NCBI GenBank assembly: GCA_017480325.1
Contig: JAFVAY010000009.1
Location: 111,114-175,113, forward strand
DNA length: 64,000 nt
Direction of reading: 5' to 3'
Source of the DNA: Clostridiales bacterium
GTDB lineage: Bacteria > Bacillota > Clostridia > Saccharofermentanales > Saccharofermentanaceae
The notes under the pieces were generated by a model that was given only the letters and a program-made list of their open reading frames with translations, searched no databases and was not told the DNA's origin. Below are positions 37,861 to 47,580 of the stretch, piece by piece. The translations under genes and the position numbers were made by a program. How positions within the stretch are numbered: position 1 is the first letter of the stretch; each line of letters starts with the position of its first letter.

Positions 37861-38859
37861 CTATTGCGTAGACCTCTTTAAGGTAACATCATAGTGAAGC
37901 AGCTTCTTCTTCGGGATATCCTCCCCGTTCATGAGAGAGAACAGCGAGGTGCAGGCCTCGGCGCCAAGCTGCTTCGGATCGTAGTCCAGCGTAGTTATGG
38001 CGGGCTGATAGGTCTCAAGAACGGCACTATTGTAGAAGGATGCCACCTTGATATCGTCAGGAACCTTAAGTCCTATCTTCCTTATCTCGTCAAGAGCGTA
38101 AACAGTAATCATATCATCAGTACAGACAATGCAGTCTACCTGCTTATTAACGGCATCATTTACGCTTCTTACGACTACCGGCTTACTGTCGGCGTTCATA
38201 TATACTATGTCCTTATCCACCGGTATCTTGAGATCTGAGAAAGCCTTAAGGTAGCCGTCTCTTCTTGATCTGTTAACGATATGATTCTCGTCACCGCCTA
38301 TGAGCGCGACCTTCTTCATACCCTTAAGAAGCAGGACCTCGGTAAGCTCCTTACATGCTCCGATATGATCATTATCTATCTGGAAAACATTCTTATACGG
38401 AGTACTTCCGATGGTAACAAAAGGTATCTTCGACTCAAGAAGGAACTCGATACATGGATCGTGGAAAAGCGTTCGTGCCAGAATTACGCCGTCGACCTTC
38501 CTGTTCTTCACTATTCTCTCAAGGCTGGAGAAATTATCTTCGTATACCATACAAAGCAGAATATCGTGATCGAAGGTGGATGCGATATCGGATACACCGA
38601 TCATACACTTCTGGAAGAAGGGAAGTTCTGTAACGGTGGAATCTCCGGGAATGACCCATGCGATATTATAGGTCTTGGACTGTGCGAGGCCCTTAGCCAG
38701 CGGGCTCGGACGGTAATCGTGCTCCTTAATATAAGCAAGGACCTTCTCCCTCGTAGCAGGCCCTATCCTCCCCTTACCGGAGATTGCTCTGGATACTGTA
38801 GTCTTCGAGATATTAAGAGCCTTAGCTATATCGTCTATAGTCAATCTGTTGTCAGCCAT
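37861..38859 (-). CDS. LacI-family transcriptional regulator of galactan use
   Basis: 332-residue repressor. N-terminal HTH LTIDDIAKALNISKTTVSRAISGKGRIG (residues 5-32) with hinge region, followed by a periplasmic-binding-type sugar domain (GVILARTLFHDPCIEFLL, VALIGGDENHIVNRSRRDGYLKAF). Start has an AAGGCGG site. Divergent from GH42 with a shared operator between them, and upstream of the importer operon, so it very likely represses both in the absence of galactan breakdown products. Confidence 0.94.
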   Translation of the reverse strand: MADNRLTIDDIAKALNISKTTVSRAISGKGRIGPATREKVLAYIKEHDYRPSPLAKGLAQSKTYNIAWVIPGDSTVTELPFFQKCMIGVSDIASTFDHDILLCMVYEDNFSSLERIVKNRKVDGVILARTLFHDPCIEFLLESKIPFVTIGSTPYKNVFQIDNDHIGACKELTEVLLLKGMKKVALIGGDENHIVNRSRRDGYLKAFSDLKIPVDKDIVYMNADSKPVVVRSVNDAVNKQVDCIVCTDDMITVYALDEIRKIGLKVPDDIKVASFYNSAVLETYQPAITTLDYDPKQLGAEACTSLFSLMNGEDIPKKKLLHYDVTLKRSTQ

Positions 38860-38902
38860 ATTCTGTTCCGCCTTAATTTGCGCACAAGCCTATAGCAAAT
38901 AC

Positions 38903-38916
38903 GCAACCGGTTGTGC
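38903..38916. promoter_or_regulatory. LacI-family operator between lacI and GH42
   Basis: GCAACCGGTTGTGC lies in the 115-bp divergent region. Its core GCAACCGGTT is repeated (in either orientation) at the importer promoter, so one regulator probably controls both and itself. Confidence 0.8.
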
Positions 38917-38974
38917 TATATTTATTCTAACAGTTTATTCTTGAAAATCCATACAAGTTTAAGGGGAGGTTTTT

Positions 38975-40993
38975 ATGAAACCTGAACAATTCTTATTCGG
39001 ATGTGCCTATTACGACGAGTATATGCCGGTCAGTAGGATCGACGAGGACTTCAGGCTTATGAAAGAAGCCAATATGAATGTAATAAGGATAGCGGAATCC
39101 ACCTGGTCCACATGGGAACAGCAGGAGGGTAAATTCGACTTCTCCTCTCTCATAAGAATGCTTGAAGGCGCCCGTAAATACGGACTTTCCGTTATCATAG
39201 GAACTCCAACCTACGCCTTCCCTTCCTGGCTATCGGACCTCGATCCCGAGGTCCTTACAACCACGGCTTCGGGACATGCATTATACGGTCACAGACAGCT
39301 TACGGATCTTAATAATCCCACCTACCGTAAGTACACCGAGAGGGTTCTCAGAAAGCTTCTTGAGAAGTGCAGACCATATAACGATATAATCATCGGCTAC
39401 CAGCTTGATAACGAGACCAGATCGGCAGGAGCAGCCGGGAAAATTGCGCAACAGATTTTCGCGCAGAGGATGAAGGAGAGATTCCACGGAGACCTCGAGG
39501 CCTTTAACAAAGAGTTCGGCATGGATTACTGGAGCAATAAGGTGCACTCATGGGAGAAATTCCCGGATGTACGGGGGACTATAAACGGCTCGCTTGATGC
39601 CGAATACCGGGCTTTCTTAAGAGATACGGTGACGGAGTTCCTGGCATGGCTCAAGGATATTATCGATGACTACAGAGCCCCCGGGCAGTTTATTACACAT
39701 AATTTTGACTTCGCCTGGACAGGCTACTCCTTCGGGATGCAGCCGGAGGTCAATCAGAAGGACGCTGCCTCATTCATGGACATCCCCGGAGTAGATGCAT
39801 ATCACCCATCTGCCGAGCTTCTGACCGGTACGGAGATCTCCATGGCAGGCGCTATCGGTAGATCACTTAAGAAGGAAAATTATCTCGTGCTGGAGACTCA
39901 GGCTCAGGGAAGGCCTTCCTGGACGCCATTCTCCGGGCAGCTCACCCTACAGGCGCTGTCCCATCTCGCGTCAGGTGCGGGATCGGTCATGTACTGGCAT
40001 TGGCACTCAATTCACAATGCTTACGAGACCTACTGGAAGGGGATCTTAAGCCACAACCTTAAGCCTAATGCACCTTACCGCGAGCTTCACGCCTTCGGCG
40101 CTATGATGGCCGAGCACGGCGCGAAGCTGTCGTACCTTAAGAAGACCTCCGGCGTCGCGATCCTCCTTGATAACAGAAGTCTGACGGGTATCGACGAATT
40201 CCCGCTTAACGGAGAGGAGGCATTCAAGGGTGACTCTTCCTGTGACTATAACCACATGATGAGGCGCTGGTACGACGCCTGCTATAGAAATAACATCGAG
40301 GTCGACTTCGTCTACTGCGATGATGACTTCTCGTCTTATAAGCTACTCATCATCCCCGCTCTCTACGCCTGCTCCGACACTACACTTAATTCGATCAGAG
40401 CATTCATCGGGAACGGCGGACATGTGATCATAACCCCCAAGAGCTTCTTCTGCGACGAATTCCTCAAAGTTAGAGCAGACGATCAGCCCTATGACATGAC
40501 CGACCTTACAGGTGGCACCTACGATGAATTCTCCGTACCGAGCGTGCCCGTGAAGCTTAAAGGATCGTTACCTCTGACCGGTACAGCCTCTGAGTTTATC
40601 GAGTTCTATAGAATTAACGAAGACGACACCTCCGCCCTCGCGAGCTACGACCACCCTTACTACGGTGACTTTGCCGCAGTAATGCGTCGTGAGAATGTTA
40701 CGACGGTCGGTTGTCTTCTGGATAACCATGACACCGAAGCCGTTCTTAAGGATTGCCTCGAACACGCAGGTATAACTGTTCCCGAAGTCTCCTTCCCCGT
40801 GATAGTTAAGAAGGGGATCAACAAAGATGGCGAGGAGATCACCTTCGTTCTCAACTATTCTATGGACGCCTCGGAACATACGATTGAGAAAGGCTGTAGC
40901 GAAGTAATTAACGGCAACACATACCGCTCAGGAGACAAAGTAACTCTGAAGCCCTGGGGATATTTAATTCTGGAAGCCTGTGCTTCTGCCTGA
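38975..40993 (+). CDS. Beta-galactosidase, GH42
   Basis: Removes terminal beta-linked galactose. Full-length (672 residues), no signal peptide, hence cytoplasmic. FGCAYYDEYMP (~8-18), acid/base Glu147 in YQLDNET and predicted nucleophile Glu307 in LVLETQAQGRPSW mark GH42; a trimerisation domain (~390-590) and C-terminal sheet domain follow. Together with the cytoplasmic GH53 it would convert imported galacto-oligosaccharides to galactose. Confidence 0.92.
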   Translation: MKPEQFLFGCAYYDEYMPVSRIDEDFRLMKEANMNVIRIAESTWSTWEQQEGKFDFSSLIRMLEGARKYGLSVIIGTPTYAFPSWLSDLDPEVLTTTASGHALYGHRQLTDLNNPTYRKYTERVLRKLLEKCRPYNDIIIGYQLDNETRSAGAAGKIAQQIFAQRMKERFHGDLEAFNKEFGMDYWSNKVHSWEKFPDVRGTINGSLDAEYRAFLRDTVTEFLAWLKDIIDDYRAPGQFITHNFDFAWTGYSFGMQPEVNQKDAASFMDIPGVDAYHPSAELLTGTEISMAGAIGRSLKKENYLVLETQAQGRPSWTPFSGQLTLQALSHLASGAGSVMYWHWHSIHNAYETYWKGILSHNLKPNAPYRELHAFGAMMAEHGAKLSYLKKTSGVAILLDNRSLTGIDEFPLNGEEAFKGDSSCDYNHMMRRWYDACYRNNIEVDFVYCDDDFSSYKLLIIPALYACSDTTLNSIRAFIGNGGHVIITPKSFFCDEFLKVRADDQPYDMTDLTGGTYDEFSVPSVPVKLKGSLPLTGTASEFIEFYRINEDDTSALASYDHPYYGDFAAVMRRENVTTVGCLLDNHDTEAVLKDCLEHAGITVPEVSFPVIVKKGINKDGEEITFVLNYSMDASEHTIEKGCSEVINGNTYRSGDKVTLKPWGYLILEACASA

Positions 40994-41016
40994 TTCTCTG
41001 CCTGATCTTCCGAAGG

Positions 41017-41763
41017 TCAGAACTTTAATCCGAGAGCCCTTATGAATCTCTCGGCTATAGCGTTATTCCTGTACTCGCCTAAGCTCGGGAGACTTTCCGC
41101 AGGCACTTTACCGCCTGCCATTGTGGCGTGTCCTCCGCAGACGCCGATGCCTTCCAGGGCTTTCGCTACAATTACGCCGGCATCAACGTCGCTTCTTTCC
41201 GATCTTACCGAGAACTTGAGTCCGTCAGAACGCTCGCAGTAGACCACCGAGACCTCTACCTCAATAAGCGAGAGTATAAAGTCCGCCACTATGGACACCA
41301 TGGTATCAGGGCAATCGAAAGGTATAACCGATATCCCCAGATACTCGAAAACCTGTATATTGCTTATGGCAGCGCCGTAAGTCTTCAAGTCGTCAAACTC
41401 TATGTTGTTCATCTCCAGACGCCTGAGCTTATCCTCATCGACCAACGAATTAAGATATGCGAACACTTCGATATCCTCTTCGGTTATTCCTCTCGAGAAC
41501 TGAAGAGTATCCATCTTGATTCCGTACAGGAGAGCAGTCGCCACATCGCCGGATGGAGTGATATTAAGGTCCTTATAGTACTCGACGATAATGGTACAGC
41601 AGGCGCCGACCATCCTTATGTCCTTATATAGATACTCCACTCCCGAGGTCTTACTTGTAACAGGATGATGGTCGATAGCCGCGATCTCGGCGCCTTTGAG
41701 ATCCGTTATATTGCCGGCATTCTTCTGCGAATCGACGCAGATTATATAATCCTCTTCCCTCAT
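41017..41763 (-). CDS. DHH-family phosphoesterase lacking its N-terminal catalytic motif
   Basis: 248 residues. VDSQKNAGNITDLKGAEIAAIDHHP and the C-terminal DHHA1 domain with GVCGGHATMAGGKVP match a clostridial DHH phosphoesterase family whose full-length members carry an upstream HDNPDAD-type metal motif. Here the frame runs only ~23 codons further upstream before a stop, and divergent surE begins 62 bases away, so about 90 residues are missing. The protein is probably inactive or regulatory; the start has no clear ribosome binding site. May be a decaying gene. Confidence 0.7.
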   Translation of the reverse strand: MREEDYIICVDSQKNAGNITDLKGAEIAAIDHHPVTSKTSGVEYLYKDIRMVGACCTIIVEYYKDLNITPSGDVATALLYGIKMDTLQFSRGITEEDIEVFAYLNSLVDEDKLRRLEMNNIEFDDLKTYGAAISNIQVFEYLGISVIPFDCPDTMVSIVADFILSLIEVEVSVVYCERSDGLKFSVRSERSDVDAGVIVAKALEGIGVCGGHATMAGGKVPAESLPSLGEYRNNAIAERFIRALGLKF

Positions 41764-41825
41764 CTCATTAGAGAGCTGTTCATCCGGATATATGATATCA
41801 TCTATTCGAATCGGGAGGCTAATCT

Positions 41826-42539
41826 ATGTCCAGACTTATCTTGATAACTAACGATGACGGCATCACCGCTCCGGGAATAATTAAGCTTGCCCGAGCCGCG
41901 ACTAAGCTCGGCGAGGTTTACGTGGTTGCACCCGACGGAGAAAGAAGCGGTCAGTCCCACAGTTTCACATACAAGAGTGAAGTCCTTGCAGCTGAGTGCG
42001 ATATCGGAATATCAGGTGTTCGCGCCTTCGCCTGTAGCGGATCACCGTGCGACTGCGTTCGAATCGGCACCATGAGCATTCTTCCCCGAACTCCCGATCT
42101 TGTTCTGTCCGGCATCAATAACGGCTTCAATATAAGCTCGGATATCCAGTACTCAGCCACCATCGGTGCGGTTATGGAATCTGCATTCCGGGGAATTCAT
42201 TCCATCGCCTTCTCCAGAGGAAGCCTTGATAATGATGATCTTGTAGACCACTACCTTCCGCTGATCCTGGAGAATCTCATAGATAAGAAGCTGTCATATA
42301 ACAGCGCATGGAACGTCAACTTTCCAGTCTGTTCTCTAAAGGAATGTAAGGGTATCCTTCGCGATTGCAGGATCTCCACCGATAATTTCTATCAGGACGA
42401 ATACACCCACACCATCACAGACGGCAAGCATGTCTTCAAGGTAATTCAGAACCGCGATTGGTCAGCCTCCGAAGGCACCGACCTTTACGCCGTAACTCAC
42501 GACTACATCTCCATCGGCCCGGTCACGAATATAAGCTAA
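41826..42539 (+). CDS. surE: 5'/3'-nucleotidase SurE
   Basis: Hydrolyses nucleoside monophosphates. LILITNDDGITAPGI with the metal DD pair, VVAPDGERSGQSHSFT, and PDLVLSGINNGFNIS (metal Asn) are the SurE motifs. 237 residues. A GGGAGG site lies 8 bases before the ATG. Its stop lies one base from the stop of the convergent GH53 gene. Confidence 0.93.
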   Translation: MSRLILITNDDGITAPGIIKLARAATKLGEVYVVAPDGERSGQSHSFTYKSEVLAAECDIGISGVRAFACSGSPCDCVRIGTMSILPRTPDLVLSGINNGFNISSDIQYSATIGAVMESAFRGIHSIAFSRGSLDNDDLVDHYLPLILENLIDKKLSYNSAWNVNFPVCSLKECKGILRDCRISTDNFYQDEYTHTITDGKHVFKVIQNRDWSASEGTDLYAVTHDYISIGPVTNIS

Positions 42540-42540
42540 G

Positions 42541-44331
42541 TTACTCCAACGCCATCGAGACATCGTCGAAGGCTCCCCAGACTCCGGCAGTCGTGTCGCT
42601 GACGGTAATTGTTATTACTGCCGTCGTATCGGCTTCGACCTCGATATCGGACACCGCTAATTCCGACCATTGCTGCCATCCTGAGACCGTTCCTGAGGCT
42701 GAATATTCTTCACCGTCAATCACCACGCTGATCGTAAACACATCCGACACACCGTTGTCACCGCCTTCAAGCCACGCAGACAATGTATACGTTCCGGCAG
42801 TAAGCTCTACCTCCTGCGATGCCGTAAACGTCTCGTCTCCACCTGCAGAATAGAAATGCATCGATCCAGAACCGGTCCTCGAATTAGAAGCCGCATCCTC
42901 GGTATTGAAGCCGTCCACATCCCATCCGGACAATCCGCCTTCGAAGCTTCCGTTCACCACTACCTCCCCCTCGGCAAGTACTATAGCCGGAGTCGGTGTG
43001 GGAGTTGCCGTGGCAGGAGGAACAGGAGCATCCGTGCCTGTACGTATGTAATGGAAGGTGCGTAAGGACTCCAGAGGGTGACCGTCGAAGTCGAACAGCG
43101 CCTGATTGTCCACCGCACTTCCGCCGTAATAAGCTCCCGCATCCTCCGGATCATACTCATCTGCGAACACAGACGCCCAGCCAGACCCGTAGCGATTCCA
43201 AAGCACCATATTCGATTCGGCTATTGAGCTGTTAATACTTCCGTCGTCATTGACCGCGGGCACTACGGGTATCCACGCAGGCTCCCAGTAGCACACTCCA
43301 CAGCCAAGCTCTCCTACATCAGTCACAGCGCGAACCACGGAGCTTAACATGTCCGCCTGCCCCTGCTCGCTTATACGATAATTCTCGATGCCGACAGAAT
43401 CCGGCCCGATAGTATTCGAGAATCCGTCACCGTCAAGAAGCGTATACGACCACGAGCACTCCATGACCATGACTTCCTTACCGTAGGTATCCGCCGCATA
43501 CTGAAGTACAGACGTCAAATTCTCGAGAGTCCCGTGCCAGTAAGGATAATAAGAGCTCGCGAAGATATCATAATCAACGTCATAAGCATTAAGCTGGTCG
43601 GCATAGAAAGAGTATGCATTCTCGCGCTCCGGATTCGCGAAATGCATCGCTATCCGAACCGAAGAATCGAACTCTCTGACCGCCTCCGAACCACGCCTCA
43701 GAAGCGCCGCTCTGTCAGGCCACAGCTCCTCTCCGCAGAATGCATTGGTTACCTCATTACCGATCTGAACTATGTCTATATCAGCCCCCGAAGCATCGAT
43801 GCTTCTTAAAGACTCGAGGGTGAAATCATATATCGCATCGCCCTTCTGATCTACACTCATCCCATCCCATGCACGCGGGACCATCTGCTTTGAAGGATCC
43901 GCCCAGAAGTCGGAATAATGGAAATCTATAATAAGCTTCAATCCCGCACGACCGGCATACTTGGCGATCAAAGCTGCGGTATCCACATCATTATGACCTC
44001 CTCCGAAGCTTCTGCCTTGAGAATCATACGGATCATTCCATACGCGAATGCGAACATGAGTCACGCCGCATGAAGCAAGAAGATCGAAAAATCCCTGTTC
44101 ATCAAGCGAGTTCCCGTCGAAGTCGTAATATGTAACTCCGCTCTCGATCTCCGAGATGAACGAGGACACGTCGACGCCCATAACAAAGCTGTCACCAACG
44201 GCCTCATTCTTCTCCACATAGATATCCGAATGCTGAACATTCATATCAAGCTTCGGAAGTCTTCCGCTACAGGAACAAAGCAGTATTCCGCCCATTAATG
44301 CTACACTTATCAGCTTCAATAACCTCTTCAT
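42541..44331 (-). CDS. Extracellular GH53 endo-beta-1,4-galactanase lipoprotein with C-terminal carbohydrate-binding module
   Basis: Surface-anchored enzyme starting galactan breakdown. Signal peptide with lipobox LLCSC (Cys21). GH53 catalytic domain ~50-430: VRIRVWNDP, DFHYSDFWADP, acid/base Glu193 in QIGNEVTNA, FASSYYPYWHG and nucleophile Glu291 in MVMECSWSY. A Pro/Thr linker precedes a beta-sandwich of ~135 residues (NGSFEGGLSGW...) resembling CBM61-like galactan-binding modules. 18 bases after the GH13 gene, so they share a message. Its products match the substrate expected of the importer. Confidence 0.93.
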   Translation of the reverse strand: MKRLLKLISVALMGGILLCSCSGRLPKLDMNVQHSDIYVEKNEAVGDSFVMGVDVSSFISEIESGVTYYDFDGNSLDEQGFFDLLASCGVTHVRIRVWNDPYDSQGRSFGGGHNDVDTAALIAKYAGRAGLKLIIDFHYSDFWADPSKQMVPRAWDGMSVDQKGDAIYDFTLESLRSIDASGADIDIVQIGNEVTNAFCGEELWPDRAALLRRGSEAVREFDSSVRIAMHFANPERENAYSFYADQLNAYDVDYDIFASSYYPYWHGTLENLTSVLQYAADTYGKEVMVMECSWSYTLLDGDGFSNTIGPDSVGIENYRISEQGQADMLSSVVRAVTDVGELGCGVCYWEPAWIPVVPAVNDDGSINSSIAESNMVLWNRYGSGWASVFADEYDPEDAGAYYGGSAVDNQALFDFDGHPLESLRTFHYIRTGTDAPVPPATATPTPTPAIVLAEGEVVVNGSFEGGLSGWDVDGFNTEDAASNSRTGSGSMHFYSAGGDETFTASQEVELTAGTYTLSAWLEGGDNGVSDVFTISVVIDGEEYSASGTVSGWQQWSELAVSDIEVEADTTAVITITVSDTTAGVWGAFDDVSMALE

Positions 44332-44349
44332 ACCGACCTCACTTATTGA

Positions 44350-45882
44350 TCACTTGAATATAACGAAGGACTGGGGCTTAAGCCTTATCATTCCTTCCTC
44401 GCACTTACCCTCACCGATTGACCATATAGTTTTCCCCGTTCCGATGTCAAGCCAAGCGGATGCCTCATCAGAGGAAGGGTTCACCGCCACCTTGAGATCA
44501 CCTCTTCTATACACCAGAAGGGGTGAATCGTCACTACAGAAGAGCACCTCGAAGGGTGAATCAGCCTGAAGGGATGAATCCCCGCGTCTCAATGATATCA
44601 AGCTTTTAACAATGTTAAATATCGAATCTGCCACCTTTTTCTGCCCTTCGACAGTAGGTGCATCATTAGAAGGGTCACAGGGCAAATAAAGCTTACCCTC
44701 TCGCCCTGCGGTTAAGGTCTTATCATCCCACTGCATAGGCGATCTGGTACCGGTCCTTGTGTATCCTCCCTCCAGAGTCGGCAGATCAAGATACCTCATT
44801 CCGATCTCATCGCCGTAATAAAGAAAGGGAACACCCGGCATAGTCAATATGAACGCCAGCGCCACCTTCCTCTCTCTGTCAGATAAGCTGTGCGAGAGTC
44901 TCACAGTATCGTGATTACCGGAGATAAGAGATATGTATCCCTTCCCGCGGATTGCCTCATACATAGGAACATAATCGTTAATAAACCTTCTGCAGGACAC
45001 CTTGGAGGAAGAGCGGAAATAGCTTCTGTCCTCGCCCGACGTCTCATAATCCCTTAGAAGGAAGTTATAGCCGTTTCCCGGATGATCCAGGAAGAAATCC
45101 ATATCAAATCCCGCTTCGCCCACTGATATATAAGGGTTTGACCATTCAGACACAAAGGCCGAATCCGGATAGTCTCTCTTCACATCACCTAGGATATCGC
45201 GCCAGACTTCGGCCGTCGCATGCTTCTCGTCATCTCCCTTAACCAGCGAATCCGCCATGTCCACGCGGAAGCCGTCGCATCCCAGCTTAAGCCAGAACCT
45301 GCACACATCCTTCATAGCCTCGCGCGTCGCCAGCGCTTCCGGAGAATCCATAGCCGACTGCCAGCTCTCAGAAGGATTAAGCCAGCCGTAATTAAGCGCA
45401 GGCTGACACTTGAAGAAGTTCAGCATATACGTGCCGTCACGCTCGCACTCACCGCCGATATAAGGCCTCCCGGCGATCCCCTTGAACCAGGAATCCGTCC
45501 ACACATACCGTCCGGAATACTCGTTCTTCTCGGCCCTCGAGCTCGCCTTGAACCACTCATGCTCCTCCGAGGTGTGCCCCGGTACCAGGTCCAGTATCAC
45601 GTGCATACCCTTCTCATGCGCCTTCTCGAAAAGCTCCTTCGCATCCTCATTACTCCCGTAACGCTTCGCCACCTTCTTATAATCACGAACATCATAGCCC
45701 GCATCCTTGAAGGGCGAGTCGTATATGGGATTAAGCCAGATCGCGTCGCAGCCCAAATCCTTAATATAATCAAACCTGCTGATAATACCCTGTAACGTCC
45801 CGCAGCCCTCACTCTCGGGAGAGTAGAAGGTCTGAGGATAAATCTCGTAGAATACGGCTTTCTTGAGCCATTCAGGTGCCAT
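44350..45882 (-). CDS. GH13 alpha-glucosidase-like enzyme
   Basis: Intracellular (no signal peptide), 510 residues, oligo-1,6-glucosidase/alpha-glucosidase type. Conserved regions: DLVPGHTSEEHEWF, nucleophile Asp208 in GFRVDMAD, acid/base Glu246 in FVSEW, and transition-state Asp in SGNHDTVR. A C-terminal beta domain follows. The exact alpha-linkage is not predictable. AAGGGGG site before the ATG. It heads the unit with the galactanase, linking starch-type and galactan-type sugar use. Confidence 0.9.
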   Translation of the reverse strand: MAPEWLKKAVFYEIYPQTFYSPESEGCGTLQGIISRFDYIKDLGCDAIWLNPIYDSPFKDAGYDVRDYKKVAKRYGSNEDAKELFEKAHEKGMHVILDLVPGHTSEEHEWFKASSRAEKNEYSGRYVWTDSWFKGIAGRPYIGGECERDGTYMLNFFKCQPALNYGWLNPSESWQSAMDSPEALATREAMKDVCRFWLKLGCDGFRVDMADSLVKGDDEKHATAEVWRDILGDVKRDYPDSAFVSEWSNPYISVGEAGFDMDFFLDHPGNGYNFLLRDYETSGEDRSYFRSSSKVSCRRFINDYVPMYEAIRGKGYISLISGNHDTVRLSHSLSDRERKVALAFILTMPGVPFLYYGDEIGMRYLDLPTLEGGYTRTGTRSPMQWDDKTLTAGREGKLYLPCDPSNDAPTVEGQKKVADSIFNIVKSLISLRRGDSSLQADSPFEVLFCSDDSPLLVYRRGDLKVAVNPSSDEASAWLDIGTGKTIWSIGEGKCEEGMIRLKPQSFVIFK

Positions 45883-45914
45883 GTTAAGAACCCCCTTATC
45901 GAGTAGGTTGTTTT

Positions 45915-45926
45915 ATATTATAATAT
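45915..45926. promoter_or_regulatory. Palindromic -10 shared by divergent GH13 and EamA genes
   Basis: ATATTATAATAT is a perfect 12-bp palindrome giving TATAAT on both strands, in the 51-bp divergent space. On the plus strand it lies nine bases before the EamA ATG, which has no ribosome binding site. -35 boxes are weak. Confidence 0.5.
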
Positions 45927-45933
45927 CCCGGTT

Positions 45934-46833
45934 ATGAGAAAAACCACACCAAAAGGAATAATAATTCTTCTTATCACCGCCATTATCTGGGGCTCATCCT
46001 TCGTCGCTCAGAGCGTGGGAGTAAGGTCTGTTGACGCCTTCACCTTCATGGCAGTAAGAACTGTTCTCGGAACACTTTTCCTCTTCCCCGTAGTGCTCTT
46101 TACCAACGGCGGATTAAAGGGTTTATTCGATAAGAAGACTATCAAGGCCGGGCTTATTCTGGGCACGGTATTCGCCATCGCTCAGAATCTCCAGCAATAT
46201 GCTTTCTACTACTCTACCTCCGGCAAGATCGCGTTTCTGACGGCGTTATATATGTTTTTCGTACCGCTACTGGGACTGTTCCTTAAGAAGCGAGTAGCAC
46301 CTGCGACATGGGTAGCGATCTTCCTGGCGCTGCTCGGGCTTTTCCTGTTGTGCGTAAACCCTGCGGATCTTCTTGACATCAACCTCGGAGACCTTTATTC
46401 CATCGCATGCGCGATCTTCTACGCGGTGCAGATCATGCTTATAGATAAGTATATGGGAGAGGACATCAACGGCATCAAGCTCTCCTTCGCGGAGTTCGCA
46501 GTAGCGGCCGTGATCACTACCATTCTGATGTTCATATTCGAGTCACCTACGATCGAGGGTATTAAGGCCGCCGCCCCCGCCCTGCTTTATTCGGGCATCA
46601 TGAGCTGCGGCGTCGCTTACACACTTCAGATCATAGGACAGAAGCACTGCAGTCCCGTGGTCGCATCCTTACTTATGTGTCTCGAGTCCGTATTCGCCGC
46701 CATCTCCGGCTGGATAATACTTAATGAGAAGATGTCACCCGTCGAGATCGCAGGGTGCGCCATAATGTTTATCGCCATAATAATCTCGCAGCTGGCAGAG
46801 ACCATCACTGCACAGCGTAAAGCAAACGCCTGA
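45934..46833 (+). CDS. EamA-family (DMT) transporter
   Basis: 299 residues, ten hydrophobic segments in two EamA repeats. IITAIIWGSSFVAQS at the start, and TALYMFFVPLLGLFLKKRVAP and CLESVFAAISGWIILNEKMSPVE, the two repeat signatures with the Glu-containing turn, are seen. Substrates of this family (metabolite export) vary. Convergent with the HAD gene (12 bases apart). Confidence 0.9.
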   Translation: MRKTTPKGIIILLITAIIWGSSFVAQSVGVRSVDAFTFMAVRTVLGTLFLFPVVLFTNGGLKGLFDKKTIKAGLILGTVFAIAQNLQQYAFYYSTSGKIAFLTALYMFFVPLLGLFLKKRVAPATWVAIFLALLGLFLLCVNPADLLDINLGDLYSIACAIFYAVQIMLIDKYMGEDINGIKLSFAEFAVAAVITTILMFIFESPTIEGIKAAAPALLYSGIMSCGVAYTLQIIGQKHCSPVVASLLMCLESVFAAISGWIILNEKMSPVEIAGCAIMFIAIIISQLAETITAQRKANA

Positions 46834-46845
46834 GGAACAGATATA

Positions 46846-47574
46846 TTAATCCAGAAGCTCTCTTAGCTCTCTGATGCTGTCGCTCGGAAGATTCCTAGGG
46901 AAAGAGGGCGACTGCTCTGTCTGAATATAGCAGGCATCCATTCCGGCGCCCATGGCACCTCTTATGTCTGCGAATTCATCGTTACCGATCATGACGCAGG
47001 AGGACGGATCAATATCTCCCAGAGCCTTCTCATAGAACGCCAGCGAAGGCTTCTTGACCTTGGCATCCGAAGAGATCGTTATACCGTCAAACAAGTCATA
47101 GATTCCGAGCGACTTAAGCTCCGGGACCGTGAAGCAGGCTTGAGCATTAGACAGAAGATAAAGCTTTTTGCCTCTGCTCTTAAGCCCCTTAAGAATCTCC
47201 GCCGCACCCGGATAAAGCTGAAGCTTAACTGTCGAGATACTTCTAAAAGCCACCGCAGCATCCGAGAGCTCCTGCTTGGACGGCTTGACGCCCTTCTGCT
47301 CATAAAGAGCCTTAAAGACTTCCAGAAGATCGATCTCAACATCAGAAGCGGTAAGCTTATGCTTCTTGTTAAGCTTGCTTCTGAGAAGCTTATTTGTCTC
47401 GGCCTCGCAGAGCCTTCCGTATTCAAGTCTTAAGTCGGTATCGTTATAGCTTGCACCCTTGAGGCTGTAGATACTTGCCATTGAAGACCAAAGGTAAGGA
47501 AGTCCCTCGTCAGTCTTGATATCAACTAAGGTGCCGTAAAGATCAAACATGATATTAGTCTTGTCGTCGAACAT
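46846..47574 (-). CDS. HAD-family phosphatase, YjjG-like
   Basis: 242 residues. Motif I FDLYGTLVD (~10-18), motif II LLSNAQACF, motif III Lys in DAKVKKPSLAFYEKAL and motif IV GNDEFADIRGAMGAGM are intact. A helical cap lies between motifs I and II. Likely a nucleotide or sugar phosphate phosphatase; substrate not predictable. Six bases behind the DUF4214 gene. Confidence 0.9.
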   Translation of the reverse strand: MFDDKTNIMFDLYGTLVDIKTDEGLPYLWSSMASIYSLKGASYNDTDLRLEYGRLCEAETNKLLRSKLNKKHKLTASDVEIDLLEVFKALYEQKGVKPSKQELSDAAVAFRSISTVKLQLYPGAAEILKGLKSRGKKLYLLSNAQACFTVPELKSLGIYDLFDGITISSDAKVKKPSLAFYEKALGDIDPSSCVMIGNDEFADIRGAMGAGMDACYIQTEQSPSFPRNLPSDSIRELRELLD

Positions 47575-47580
47575 AAGTTA

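Noticed and set aside
38281..38895. Plus-strand frame opposite lacI
   Set aside because: Antisense shadow covering the LacI coding sequence; no ribosome site.
41001..41020. Terminator hairpin between GH42 and the DHH gene
   Set aside because: A stem is possible, but it overlaps the DHH stop and lacks a T tract, so support is weak.
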